Both the position numbers and the translations under genes were made by a program. From NCBI GenBank assembly GCA_002633005.1, contig NMRA01000086.1:614433-678432 (forward strand): a stretch of DNA of 64,000 bases. The letters are read 5' to 3'. This DNA is from Phoronis australis. Lineage: Eukaryota; Phoronida; Phoronidae. Below are positions 47,201 through 57,687 of the stretch, piece after piece. Position 1 is the first letter of the stretch. Each line of letters begins with the position of its first letter. Under the pieces are notes generated by a model. The model was not told the origin of the DNA and searched no databases. It saw nothing but the letters and a program-made list of their open reading frames with translations.

Positions 47201-50200
47201 CTTCAACTTGATTGAAAACGATCTTGACAGCTCATTTTAGGCTAGGACACATATTACATCATATTTCCCAAAAAACACTCGTTAATGGGGTAGACAAAGG
47301 ATATTACGGATCATTTATCCAGTTGAGTAACTAGATGCATAAAAGTGTAATTGGAACTTCTGCAACTTATTGTGAAATAACTTTCTCCCACTTTGCGGAG
47401 CCACCTCTTCAACATTGGGAAAAATTCTTTTACAATCAGGAAGTAGTCATTTACAAGTTTTTGCATCTTTATTGGAGTACTTTCTGAAACTAATTTGCGT
47501 GGTGGTGTAGCGACCAAATCAGATACATGTTGTCTACCAGTCGAGGCTCCTGAGACGGCGATAAGCTCAGTGGGTTATTGCTTTTTACACAACTGAAGGA
47601 TAAACTAGGATTTGGTCTAAACATTTGTTAAATGCTTTTGGCATCAACTTTTAACTTCATTTCTTTGAACTGGTACAAGTCATATCATTTTGCATGATAA
47701 TTAAGGCTACACTTCTAAGTCCATTTATGCCATAACCTGGCCGAAGACAAGGACGTGAAACCGATCAGCATGTTTTACGTGCACAACACCGAGACCGAGT
47801 TTTCATTTTTCACGGGCTTTATGCAAAATTTAAAAGCAATTTAATCCACTTATTGATCAGTGAGAGATGCTCCTTTGAACAACAAGTGTGGTAGACTGAC
47901 ATGAGATTGAAGTCATACCTATCATGATCTGACAGCGGATCAAAATAAGGGATCGGAAACCCAGTGGCTGGAATCATAATTTATTACTCTGGTCAAACCG
48001 CTAAATCCAATGTTTGGGTTATATAAGCCTAAATACAATGGCAAGTGACTCCATCTTAAGTGATCAGATGATTGGCAACCTTCCAAGCACTACAAGTAGC
48101 AGGCGTGCGTTGGGTAGACCTAGTTTCTTGCAAGAAAAGCAAGAACTCGCAAAACTTTGCCAGATATTGTGAAGTATTATTACAAGAGAAGCATATCTGC
48201 ATTATATTCCTTAGCAAGATTCTTGCATCTATAAGACTCTAGCCAGGTAAACTATGCGGCACAGAGTGCTGGTGGTGGCCTTAAAGATTGGACAGTGCAC
48301 AGAACTGCAGCCAAGGCCAACATGAGGCCCGACTAAACAATAATAAGCGAGCAAATTCTGTCAGTGCAAATGATTGTGATTTAGTAAAAGTTGATACAGC
48401 TCTTACTGGCCTTCTCTGCGGCCTTCCGTTAGCAGAAATATTTTCGAAGCTCTGGCTACAGCAACATAATTTTACACCCAGAGAATGGATGTATATAGAA
48501 CTGATTATGAAGTTAGTCTAATAATCAAATAACCTTACAATTATAAGGATCAGCCTGAAATTAAAGAAAAAACAACATATTTGATGTTGCAATAATTGTC
48601 ACATGCTTAGAGATATAATTGCATGCTCCTGACTATGCTAATGTGAAGCAGGAACTTAACGACAAAGCTGTTTGAACATAATCTATGCTAAACAAAGTGC
48701 AGTTGTATTCATTGACAACTTGTAAATGCGAAAACAAAAAATCCTGCAAATAGATGACCTTTGCAGTAATGACGTAATAGGGGGCTCACAAAATCCGCAT
48801 CATGCAGTGTTATTCCCCAACATGTCACGATACTTACTGAACACGGTTGAGTGATTTACGGCGGATCATTTTCGACACAAAACTCGTTCTTAAAAACATT
48901 TGGCAATTTTCAACCTACTTCAATTTCACATCATTGCTTTATGTTGTGCTTCTAACTAATTTGAGCAAGCAATCACACAAATAAATGTGCAAGTTTCACT
49001 TTAAGATAGGCCAATTGATGTCAGACTAGCAAAGAGTTTACTAAAAAGTAACTCTGAAGATATGAAAATGCCTAACTAAAAATATCACCTCTGGGCAAAA
49101 AGGTGTGGAAAACCATTTTTGATAGTGTATTTTTCCTAAATGATGGAAAGTTGAGAAAAAAAAATTGGCAGCTGTTTACACTCCCCAAAGTCTGAACGTG
49201 TAAAACTAAGATGCGTGGTCATCTGACAATTTCTTAAACTTTGGCTGATTTCACATGGAATGACCGGAAAAACAGAATAAAAAGTCATACAAAGCAGAAG
49301 TAGACATAGTTAGCAAGATTAACACATCTAGCTTTGATATGCACCCACTGCGTGCATCGCATGAAGCAAAGATACAAGGTATGACCATAATTTCATTCCA
49401 GACAAAGGGAAGTAATACTAAACTTAAAACAACCTCTAGGGGGTGCAAAGCAATTCTGCAATACTCTCCTCAATAGGAACACACCTGCCACCTTTCAACC
49501 AAGTTCTACATGGATGACAAAAAAGAGGCTGCGTGATACCATGGATTATAGATAACAGATTCGCGACTCTCGACATTTTCTTGCATAATAGCCTAGAGGA
49601 GGCACCACCCTCTGAACATAGCAAACTCAGCTTCCAGTTAGTGTATTGTGACCGGATATTCTTGCATTTATTTTAGTGTCCAGTCCAATAAAAAATAATA
49701 ATCTCAGCATTGAAACGCTGTTCAGTCTTTCAATAATAGAACTCTAGGAACCGTAAGTACTTTTCGCAATGCTACTACCCGACCACACAACAGCCAACCA
49801 TGATAAGCAGATGACATGCTTGCCGGTAGTGAAACGTACTTTGTCTGCCAGGTGTTGCTAGTGAATAGTGACATCATGGCTCACCCGTAAGGTCATAGAT
49901 TTTGTTCATTGAAAATATAAGGAGTTGGAAGACCGTGTATTTCACGATACTAGCATATTTGTCGAATTGCATGAATGTCCATCACGGAACTTGGTAGATA
50001 TGACGGCAAATGCAAAGAAAACCAAACTTGCCACTAGGGGACTTTGCCGTAATTGGCCCTGTTAAAAAATCATAGTCAGTCGTGCTCTTCAGACTTGAGA
50101 ATAATTAAAATGACCGCAAGGTGATCGAATCCATCTGAAAATAACAAGGCTTTATCATCTCTTTAGCAGAAACCTATCCGACTATCACGATACCTAAGAA

Positions 50201-53200
50201 ACAGAGAACATAAAAAAACGCAAATGCCGGACGGATGGACCGATTATGGCGGACGGATGGACTGATAATGGCAGACGGATGGACTGATAATGGCGGACGG
50301 ATGGACTGATAATGGCGGACGGATGGACTGATAATGGCGTACGGATGGACTGATAATGGCGGACGGATGGACTGGTAATGGCGGACGGATGGACTGATAA
50401 TGGCGGACGAATGGACTGATAGAGGAAGGATCTGATAGTAATACGTGATCACATATGTATGTGGCCACATAAAAATAGCATTTTACGATTTTTTGGTTGC
50501 GCGATTTTATTGAGGCAACGAAAGAGAGACTGTTGTGCGACAGTCGCAAACAGTGCATGACAGCTCTGAGATTTGGATCTGCCATAAAACTGTCAATGTT
50601 GAAATAATAAAGAACATGTTCAAAGCCTTAAGTAGAGCTTCAACAATGGCAATTAATGTTGAACGACACCTGACTAACAAGAGACTGACATGAGACTTTC
50701 GAAAATTATTTTCGCACAAACATCGTATGCTTATCGTAGGACTTAAAGACACAGTGGCTTCACTTACACATGGTCATGTCAATGGTTACGAGTGGACCAC
50801 ACGTCTTCGAAACGCATCCAACAACAGCGTACACACATCTTACCTCGGAGTGTCTGTAGTATGTATCGTTAATAAAACCATTAAAGCGCTCACGGAAGAA
50901 CCTGCCGAGATTGTATTGCTGCCTCATTCCTATCTACAAAATAGCAACACCAAGAATACTCAATCAAAATAATGGGCAACTCGATATTCACTCACAAGGT
51001 GGTGCTGATGCAAACAGATCCTCTTTTTAACACAGAAATGAAAACAGTTCATCAACATGGCTGTGGTTGTTATTTGTGTGATTAGAATTCTATACCATTA
51101 GGCAAGGAAACTTGCTTCACTGACATTACCAAGTAAGTGAGTTCCCCCTCGTCATTACAAAGAACATTTACAGGTGAAAGCAGACACATTTGGTTCTCAT
51201 GACTTATAAGTCCCTGGGTAACTATGCATGCAAAAATAATTAAGTGACATCATCAGCTAAACATCTTGTTACTACTTTCAATGAGCAAAAACAATGACCA
51301 ACTCACTAGCCATACATGTCGTGAACACATCCACTAAAACAAGAAACTGTAAGAACACCACATTTATCCACCTTCACTCTTATCAGGCTTCTATTGTGAG
51401 TCAGCATGCGNTCTTTTGGGCATTTGAAGACTATTTTAAAGACGACAAATTTGTTAGGAATTGATGGCACAAAATATAAAACGTGTAATAAGCATTACAA
51501 AAAGAAGTAGGTTTCGCGCGCAACCGCTGTGGACCATAAATAAGTAGGTCTCTTAGAAAGCAGTTAATAGTTAAGTTGTGGAGGTGTAGTGGTAACGCAC
51601 GCACGCTCTATACGTCAGGTCGTGAGTTCGAGTCTTAGGTTCTTGCAGTTTTTCTGTTCAACACGTTCTCCATTTTTTTTTTCTTTTTTTTCTTTTTTGC
51701 CTCTTTTGTCTTCAGGAATCAAGGAAAATGCTTGATTTTTAGAGGTAAAAACAGAAAAATTCCTTGGGCTAGTGGGGGGGTTTGCCCCCCTCCCCCCCCG
51801 ACCTCCCCCCACTTCGGTGCCATGTGCATCTACAATCGTGGTTCAGTTTGCGCAAATGCTTACAGCCGGACAAAAAGTTGGGCCCCCCCTTGTGATATCC
51901 TAGATCCGCCACTGTTACAAAGACCATTTACAGGAAAAAGCAGACACATTTGGTTCTCATGACCTACAAGTCCCTGGGTAACTATGCCTGCAAAAATAAT
52001 TAAGTGACATCATCAGCTAAACATCTTGTTACTACTTTCAATGAGCAAAAACAATGACCAACTCACTAGCCACAGATCCCAGACTAGATCATGTATCACT
52101 CACTGTGTGAGCAATTGGACAAGGTAGAATCACTCTTGGGCTCAGTCACCTCACTACTGCTGCAAGCATGGGGCAAGGAGTAAAGAAATAAACCACCTGT
52201 CTCCACCTAAGATTCATGACTAAACTTTTACATTTTTATAAAAGACACCATCAAAAATGTTGAATTCCCCCTTTAAATGAGTGCCCATGCATTTGGCCAT
52301 GGTCATGCACTCAAGTGTTTTGTTGAAGAGTGTACTGGAAGCTCAACAGGCATTTAGCATGGACCATGTACCATTAAGCTCCAATGAATAGCAAAAACTA
52401 ATAAAGCAGCAATGTACCAGGACTGTGTTCCGAACACAAAAGAGCCTGGTTAAAACGCACGATCACACATTAGTCTTTGCGAGGTAATACCATGCATTAC
52501 AAGCGGACACGCTACAATATAGCAAGTGTCCTACGTCTACAGAAAGCTGCATACAAAAACCCCAGGGCTCATTTTGCCTCGTTTTTTGTTCATCTGCAAT
52601 GTTTAAATTCTTGTTCCCTTTTGACTGTGCAGCAACCATATGGATTGTTTTGCAAGGAAATGAAACTACTTGAAATATATAAATACTATATCAATGTCAC
52701 TGTGTCCTGTTAACAGGGCATAATCAGCTCAAAGTCACCAAAGTGTCTAAAGGTTGTTAGAAGCTCAAGACTGATACCATGATAACAAAGTTTGGCCAAG
52801 GTCTAAGCTAGGTTATGTATGCACCCAAACCATGGAACTAGCAATAAGCAAGACTATTATGAGGAGACATGTGTATATGAATACATTTCAAACTTCAAAA
52901 GCGAGTCCCATTTTACTTCAAGTTTGTCTTTATCAGATAACATATCAAAGGTTTGGAAATAAAACGAATGAACAAGTAGTCTGGTTTTCCACCAAGTATT
53001 ACATAAGTTTCTGGTTTGTTAAACATTCCCTCTGTCTGCCTTGTCCCTTCCCCCTTTGTACGGTACCTGAGACAGCTGTCCCAAACCATCTGGCCATGCG
53101 TCCACCTGGTTAGGGTCCGTTGGGTATAAGTTGGTAGGAGAACGGTCACCATGACGGTACAACTACAAACCAAAGCACAACACATTATTAAACACAACAG

Positions 53201-56200
53201 AGCAAAGAGCAATAAACAACATAGGACTTGAATGACAACTTATGATGTTACACATACATGCAAACCAGACAGCACTCAAACAAGAGGCAAATGCCTATGC
53301 CGGTTTTAGTTTTTGTTGTGTCAACTTGGGTATCCACCATTAACACGGTTGAGAAACAACATGACCCCCAGTTCTCTTAAATCGGACTGCCTCACCCAAA
53401 ACAGGACCTCCGGGGATCAACTGGGACCGTCGCACCAGAAAATGGGACTGACGCACCTAAAAACATGACCGCCCACCAGAAAACAGGACCGCCGGGGACT
53501 GAACATGACCACCGGGGATTGAAACCGCATATTGTCCGGAGGTCATGTTCAGTCCCCGGCGGTCCTGTTTTCTGGTGGGGCGGTCATGTTTTTAGGTGCG
53601 TCAGTCCCATTTTCTGGTGCGACGGTCCCATTTGATCCCCGGAGATCCTGTTTTGGGTGAGTCAGTCCGATTTAGAGGACCGGCGGTCATGTTGTTTCTC
53701 ACCGGTGATTAAAAGACTCTTGGCAAACATTACAACTGCCTTTCCCCGCCAACTTGTTGGATTGTACAGCACAACAAGTTGGGAAGATGACCCCTGTAGC
53801 CAATATCTTACACAACTGATTAACTCCATTGTGGCATGGTAGGAGGGCCAGCTCTCTTTTGTTCGATAACTGCTCTAATCTCTGATGATAAGATCATATC
53901 TAGCCTGATTGGGCTGCTATGTTAAAAATAAAAGTTAAGTTAAAACTTATAACATATTTGAACACAAACCAATAGCATTTTTGAATTTCTCATCAAATTG
54001 AACCACCAAAATCGATATCAGAGATATTGCCATGGATATTTGGTACATGTAATAAGAACATCTTACGCGAAAAATAAGCATATTTGCCCACCACAAAGTT
54101 TAGTACGTTGATCGCTTAAGAATTAGTAGAAACACCGCTGTTTTGTGACATTTTATCACATGTTATGCAGTGGCCCGAAACTTTCTTGGGCGAATCCAGA
54201 AATTTGCAAAAGTGGCCGAAAATGTTAGCCTATGAAACGCGTCAAATATCGATTCTACATATCCCATGTTCATGCAACTTGCTTACAAGTTATCGGGAGG
54301 ACTGTACTCTGTTAGTGTTCTTTTGAACGTGGATTTGGTAACAATCAAATAACAGTCGGATTAAACAGTTGCCAGGTATCTGCTGAGAAGTGTAGAAACT
54401 CAGCTCGCATATGTTGGAAATTCCAGGTTGCATTTTGCGACTTGATACGAGCTGACAAAAATCTCAGCTTGCATTTCCAAATTTCTCGTAATGTCGAGCC
54501 CTGCCCTCACTGACTGTAGTCAATCTTGTTGTGTTTTTCACTGTATTGGGTGGCTTGTATGAAATGATTTCATAGCAAATAATTACGTCATCTCATCTCA
54601 CATGTTTTTGATCTATTTTTAAGAATTAGACTTCTAATTTTTTCTGCTTAGCTTTGAGGGAAAAAAGAAAGAGGAAATTGTTGAGTCAAACGAGGAACAG
54701 ATGCAACTGGGAGAAAAATAAATAATATCTTAGTGCTGGAATATCATCAAGTCTCTGAAACTTGAAAAAATGAAATCGTGGATCACGAAATTCATAATTG
54801 TACCTGTGTGAACCGTGATCTGACAATATTTAACGCCTCTCTTTAAAATTGAAAAGAAGTTAAAGAGCAGGATGAAAAGTTAATCAAGCTAATCACTGAA
54901 CAGAGAACATTATCTGATAAGTTAGTTCTACATATTCCTAAATCATAATCCTAAATGCATTTAATTTAAAACATCTTGTTTTCACACTGGAAGACAGCAC
55001 TGGTGTTTTGAATCAAAAATATGAATGCCATATGTCTATGCTGTCAACTAAACCAAGAAGATACTGAAGTCCTGTTACTAATAGTTTTAAAACATCACCT
55101 TTATTATTTGCATGGGCATGCATCAGAACCATCAACGATATGGCCCAGATAATAGGTTTGTACAACCTTAGGGTGAGATCTAATTTAAAAAAACAAATAA
55201 TTAAAATGCGTTCTTATTACAGTGAAGATTAGCAATCTTGTAAACTTCATTTCACATTTCATATTTTGACAGTCACATTAACTCATTAGTTTCGAATTAG
55301 TATTTTACTTAACGCATAAAAACAGTTTTTTCTGATAACCAACAGTTGTCAAATATAAAATGATTATCACTCTCATTCCCATCTATATTGTTTACCACCT
55401 TTGAAGGGAAGTGAGGATTTTAGGGGGTTGTTTTCTATCTTGAATCAAATGTATTGAAAAGTTAAAATCTTAGAGTACATTCACAGCATAGACCTACCAG
55501 TGATGATTTCGTGCAAAAGGTCAATCAGTACATTTTGATTAAAAACATTGAATCCATAACAAAAGACCAATATAGCATGAATACTGCAAAAGTTTGAACC
55601 ATTCTGAATTGATATCTTAGTCGCAAAATACAATTTAATACTAGAAATTCAGAGCGTACATCCATCACGTACGTCCGTCACACTCACTCAACTTATGTCG
55701 AGCTGTCAAAAATTTCTCAGAACATATCATCAAAACATTAGTGTGCTGTAATTGGCCAACATTCAACTAAATCATTATATAAAAATTGTAAATAAATGCA
55801 ACTCACAGAAAATTAACATTAATTTTTTTTTAAATTCAAATTCTCTGCGGACGACCATCACATCACTTTAAAGGCAATTTTCTCAGTCAGATAAAAAGAT
55901 AGGAGAAAAGTTGATACAAGCTTTGAAAGCTATCAATGAGACCTATCAATTTTGATGTATTTTTTTCTTAGGATGAACATTTTTTCACAATTGATAAAAA
56001 TGTTCTCTGGTTGTACGTCCGTTACAAATGGAATTGCCCTTTTATAAAACGCATTGGTTTACGATATCAAAAACATAAACAAAATTGTCCCCAATGAACA
56101 AAATTTAGCCTCCTGTGGACGCCTGTGCTACCAGGCTACGGCGCCGTCGCCTAGCGCTGTCTTCGCCATTCACACGCTATTTGTCAGAGTCTCCAGGGTC

Positions 56201-56493
56201 CACAGCGCCACACACACACGTGTATTGTTGACAAACAATGCCACCCGGCAATGCCTGGAAAAGCGATGTCTGGATGTCTACCTCGGTACACAAGTACATA
56301 AGCCGTTTTGTAGGCAAAACACAAGACTTGGCACAAAGAGTCATCAAAACTACGCCAATTTGAGAGCTCTCGTGTATATTTAGTGATTACTTACGATATT
56401 AACTTGACGTAAAGTACTAGGAGCAGCAGCATTACATAAGACAAGCACAGAAACCTGCAAAACTAACGCGACAAGGGAAGCCCCACGCGCCAT
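35134..56493 (-). CDS. ACP2: Lysosomal-type histidine acid phosphatase gene, complete coding region
   Basis: Eleven exons splice in matching phase into 427 residues plus stop (human ACP2 is 423). Features: signal peptide (about 1-22); LYRHGDRSP with Arg36, His37 (phosphohistidine) and Arg40; [13 protein letters not shown] with Arg99; [21 protein letters not shown] with His283-Asp284 (general acid region); transmembrane helix about 389-411; tail [16 protein letters not shown]. This is the branch-2 histidine phosphatase fold. The transmembrane segment and the tyrosine-based YANV signal fit the lysosomal paralogue (human tail ...GYRHV...), delivered through the plasma membrane and endocytosis, rather than secreted prostatic-type enzyme. 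Reaction: hydrolysis of phosphomonoesters in acidic compartments. Several N-x-S/T sequons are present. One of the three conserved disulfides of vertebrate enzymes appears to be missing. The prostatic paralogue also has a membrane isoform, so the vertebrate split may postdate this gene. Confidence 0.93.
35262..37986. other. ACP2 intron 10
   Basis: About 2.7 kb of AT-rich intron. Apart from the three extra donor-containing repeat units at its 5' end (37826-37975) I see no exon or defined element. Confidence 0.6.
37826..38025. repeat. Four 50-bp tandem repeats containing the exon 10 splice donor
   Basis: Four consecutive 50-bp units (37826, 37876, 37926, 37976) begin GTGGTACTTACCTCGAGTCA. The fourth contains the end of ACP2 exon 10 and its donor. 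The other three repeat the coding end and donor downstream in the transcript. The first unit has ACATGG in place of ACCTCG but keeps GTAAGT. Confidence 0.95.
37987..38109 (-). CDS. ACP2: ACP2 exon 10: C-terminal lumenal region
   Basis: A 123-bp phase 1-1 exon (acceptor TTGTTTATTTTAG, donor CGAG|GTAAGT) encoding [17 protein letters not shown], then [25 protein letters not shown] corresponds to vertebrate GCxxxCPLxxF but with six residues between the cysteines instead of three. The 3' end of this exon and its donor are part of a 50-bp tandem repeat. Confidence 0.88.
38605..38791 (-). CDS. ACP2: ACP2 exon 9: HDTT catalytic motif
   Basis: A 187-bp phase 0-1 exon (acceptor CTCTGTTCACAG, donor CCTG|GTAGGT) beginning directly with [15 protein letters not shown], then [17 protein letters not shown] and [12 protein letters not shown]. 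Vertebrate enzymes read YASC at the FASS position, so this half-cystine is absent too. Confidence 0.92.
38985..39230 (+). repeat. tRNA-derived SINE
   Basis: A-box-like TGGCCTGGTTGATAAG and B-box-like GTGGGTTCAAGTCTC about 35 bases apart, then a tRNA-unrelated body and a tail GCGCACGTCTGATACAACAT and TATCAGACCGCC with an internal hairpin. In ACP2 intron 8. Confidence 0.75.
39525..39616 (-). CDS. ACP2: ACP2 exon 8
   Basis: A 92-bp phase 1-0 exon (acceptor GTTACCTCTAG, donor GCT|GTGAGTAGC) encoding [17 protein letters not shown] and then VPKIFMYSA. The split glycine gives SGTLVEQ (vertebrate GGVLVNE). The exon ends just before the catalytic His-Asp, as FMYSA|HD. Confidence 0.9.
40229..40503 (+). 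repeat. Interspersed repeat family R5, copy 1
   Basis: Starts CCAACTTGTTCGATTCTACA. It contains CTGTAGCCAATATCTTACAC and CTCTCTTTTGTTCGATAA. It is matched in the same orientation at 53749-54016. Both copies are in ACP2 introns. The rest of this intron (39617-43226) holds part of a CCACTAG-core array. Confidence 0.8.
41640..42610 (-). repeat. CCACTAG-core repeat array, diverged
   Basis: Cores at about 41742 (GCCACCTGG), 41988 (GCCACAAGGGGGC), 42132 (GCCACTAGAAGGC), 42337 (GCCCCTAGAGGG) and 42468 (GCCACTAGGGGGC), with AATTTCATGA-type sequence between. Opposite orientation to the 57.7-kb array. Several plus-strand frames here are by-products. Confidence 0.7.
43227..43350 (-). CDS. ACP2: ACP2 exon 7
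   Basis: A 124-bp phase 0-1 exon (acceptor CTTTTTCCACAG, donor TCTG|GTGAGT) encoding [18 protein letters not shown], then [26 protein letters not shown] is equivalent to HNFTLPSW and keeps the sequon. Confidence 0.88.
43669..43761 (-). CDS. ACP2: ACP2 exon 6
   Basis: A 93-bp phase 0-0 exon (acceptor TGGGATTTCAG, donor GAG|GTAATT) encoding [14 protein letters not shown] and [24 protein letters not shown] matches W-x-V-Y-DP-L of vertebrate enzymes, but the following Cys (DPLFCE) is replaced by Val-Ala. Confidence 0.88.
43762..46492 (-). repeat. Intron with CCACTAG-core repeat copies
   Basis: ACP2 intron 5. Diverged copies have cores at about 44467 (GCCACTAGCGG), 45153 (ACCACTAGGGG), 45354 (GTCACTAGGAG) and 45948 (GCCACAAAGGGGC), and a hairpin-like end GACCACATATAAATATGTG near 46095. 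Confidence 0.6.
46493..46588 (-). CDS. ACP2: ACP2 exon 5
   Basis: A 96-bp phase 0-0 exon (acceptor TTTTCATTTTCAG, donor AAA|GTTAGT) encoding [18 protein letters not shown] and then [13 protein letters not shown]. Cys in VKCKK is the counterpart of the vertebrate half-cystine in NCPRF. Confidence 0.87.
46985..47140 (-). CDS. ACP2: ACP2 exon 4: IRSTDVDRT
   Basis: A 156-bp phase 0-0 exon (acceptor CGTCTTGCAG, donor ACC|GTAAGTGC). It contains [37 protein letters not shown] and [13 protein letters not shown]. This is the best-conserved block of the protein, including the active-site Arg. Confidence 0.94.
49250..50160 (-). repeat. CCACTAG-core repeat copy in ACP2 intron 3
   Basis: Contains CCTCTAGGGGGTGC (about 49433), GCCACTAGGGGAC (about 50031) and TCACGGAACTTGGTAGATAT. 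A terminal-hairpin relative (GATCACATATGTATGTGGCC) follows at about 50446-50465 beyond the 22-bp minisatellite. Confidence 0.6.
50228..50425. repeat. 22-bp minisatellite, nine units
   Basis: Nine units of CGGACGGATGGACTGATAAT plus GG with few substitutions, in ACP2 intron 3. Long minus-strand frames rich in [11 protein letters not shown] arise from the repeat and are not genes. Confidence 0.95.
50844..50933 (-). CDS. ACP2: ACP2 exon 3
   Basis: A 90-bp phase 0-0 exon (acceptor CTATTTTGTAG, donor CGAG|GTAAGA) encoding [17 protein letters not shown] and then [12 protein letters not shown]. It fills the gap between exon 2 and exon 4 exactly as vertebrate LGMxQHYELGxxxRxRYxxFL does. NDT is a glycosylation sequon. 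Confidence 0.9.
51154..52071. repeat. 155-bp direct duplication around an inserted segment
   Basis: The sequence from TTACAAAGAACATTTACAGG to AATGACCAACTCACTAGCCA (about 51155-51312) recurs with few changes at about 51915-52071. Between them are an R1 fragment ending at an N (51411), a tRNA-derived SINE head and a MITE fragment with CTAGATCCGCCACTG. ACP2 intron 2. Confidence 0.8.
51575..51700 (+). repeat. tRNA-derived SINE head with T-rich tract
   Basis: GGAGGTGTAGTGGTAACGCA (A box) and GTGAGTTCGAGTCTTAGG (B box) followed by a T-rich run at about 51666-51698. A different tRNA-like head from the elements at 1564 and 38985. Confidence 0.6.
53067..53162 (-). CDS. ACP2: ACP2 exon 2: RHGDRSP active site
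   Basis: A 96-bp phase 0-0 exon (acceptor TGGTTTGTAG, donor TCAG|GTACCG) encoding [19 protein letters not shown] and [11 protein letters not shown]. The larger open frame in another register over this spot is not the coding one. Confidence 0.92.
53351..53700. mobile_element. Foldback element with long inverted arms and TTAA flanks
   Basis: GAGAAACAACATGACC... on the left is mirrored by ...GGTCATGTTGTTTCTC on the right. The two arms of about 160 bp are nearly complementary around a short centre (ACCGCATATTGTCCGG region). Both sides carry TTAA within a few bases of the termini, as for piggyBac-type insertion. No coding capacity. ACP2 intron 1. Confidence 0.85.
53749..54016 (+). repeat. Interspersed repeat family R5, copy 2
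   Basis: Same-strand match to 40229-40503, starting directly beyond the foldback element. Similarity ends near CACCAAAATCGA. Confidence 0.8.
54017..56394. other. Rest of ACP2 intron 1
   Basis: AT-rich sequence with no exon or defined element noticed. The plus-strand frame at 56054-56383 overlaps the end of exon 1's intron and has no recognisable domain. Confidence 0.55.
56395..56493 (-). CDS. ACP2: ACP2 exon 1: signal peptide
   Basis: ATG at 56493-56491 in context AAAAATGG encodes [20 protein letters not shown], a clear signal peptide, then [13 protein letters not shown]. Donor ATC|GTAAGTAAT, phase 0. An in-frame upstream Met would add a polar extension before the signal peptide, so the internal Met is preferred. 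LRQVNI joins exon 2 as [12 protein letters not shown], matching the vertebrate V-T-L-V-F-RHGDRSP strand. Confidence 0.88.
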
Positions 56494-57680
56494 TTTTGAT
56501 TTTCTGTTACCCACTGCCTTAGAGGCGAGTCCATAAGAAATCATAGGGTGACAAGGTTTCAGAAAGTGTTGTACCGCTTTTCCAAATGGCAAAGCATATC
56601 TCTTATTAACACATAAGGACTTCAGGTAATATATTTTGGATACACAATCTCTGAAACTAGTATAGCTTGATAGCATTAGTAAAGCCGGGTTGAGCTACGA
56701 ATTAATGATCTCCCCTTTGGTTGATTGTGCGCCACGTAGAATGTGTTATGGACTGTTCCCTTTCGGCGGTCTCGTTTTGACACTCGAGAAAATATCACGA
56801 ACTTCGGTCAGTGAACGAGAGGATTTTGAACCCAATCTCAGGTAAGATTCTGTACTTACTGACCTGATACACAAACCTTCACGATTTCTACACTACTGCA
56901 CAAGTAGCGTGGATGGGCTTACATTCCGTATCACTGTGTTCGATAGTTTTTACTGGAATGCGCAACCATTCCATTTTCACGACCCACACGCAATCCTCCG
57001 GGCTCCGTACCTACCACCCGACGGCGACGATGCATTCTCCACTGAATGAAGTCCATGAAGCAAACCGTTGCGTAACAGCTCGATCAATGGTGGCAGCATA
57101 ACATAACGTTTAGAGTTGCTGGCAAGTTTTAACGACGGCGGGAAATTCACACGAGTCTCGTGTAGTAATCGTCAAAACTGCGTTGGTCTGTGCACCTAGT
57201 TGATTCATTTTTCATTTTATTTGGACGTTCGATGTTATTGCTAAGGTCAGTAGGCCTACTGTGCCACTTGGCGATTCATTGCATTAAAAAGTACGTGATC
57301 CCCAGGCATGGCATTGCCTCGTCCAGTGCAGAGGGTTGGCACTATTCGAATACATGTAGTGGTTCTTGCAGTGGTCATCCCCTTCCGAGCTGTATCAGTT
57401 TGGAGGCACTTTACAGATAATTTACCAAACACTTCATATGAACTTTGAAAGAATAAGTAAACTCATCTCACAGTCATGAAGTGTTATTCTTGATTTATCA
57501 TAGCCCCAGTTCTGAGTGAAAGTACTAGAACAGTTGACCTGTGATTGATATTTGAATCATGGAATGAATTTTGGTTTCTGTCTTGACTTAGTTACATGAC
57601 CTAGATAAATTGAGGCTGTTATTATTATTAACAATGACAAAAGAAACAATAAACTGATGTTAAAGAAATATTAATATAAA
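56494..57680. other. ACP2 upstream region
   Basis: Should contain the ACP2 5' UTR and promoter for minus-strand transcription. No TATA box or CpG-rich core could be assigned with confidence, and no gene was recognised. Confidence 0.45.
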
Positions 57681-57687
57681 TGAATTT

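Noticed and set aside
50174-50585. Minus-strand frames rich in [11 protein letters not shown]
   Set aside because: Translation of the 22-bp minisatellite in ACP2 intron 3; 22 is not a multiple of three, so several frames stay open by chance.
56054-56383. Plus-strand frame of 109 codons at the edge of ACP2 intron 1
   Set aside because: No recognisable domain and immediately beside a well supported minus-strand exon.
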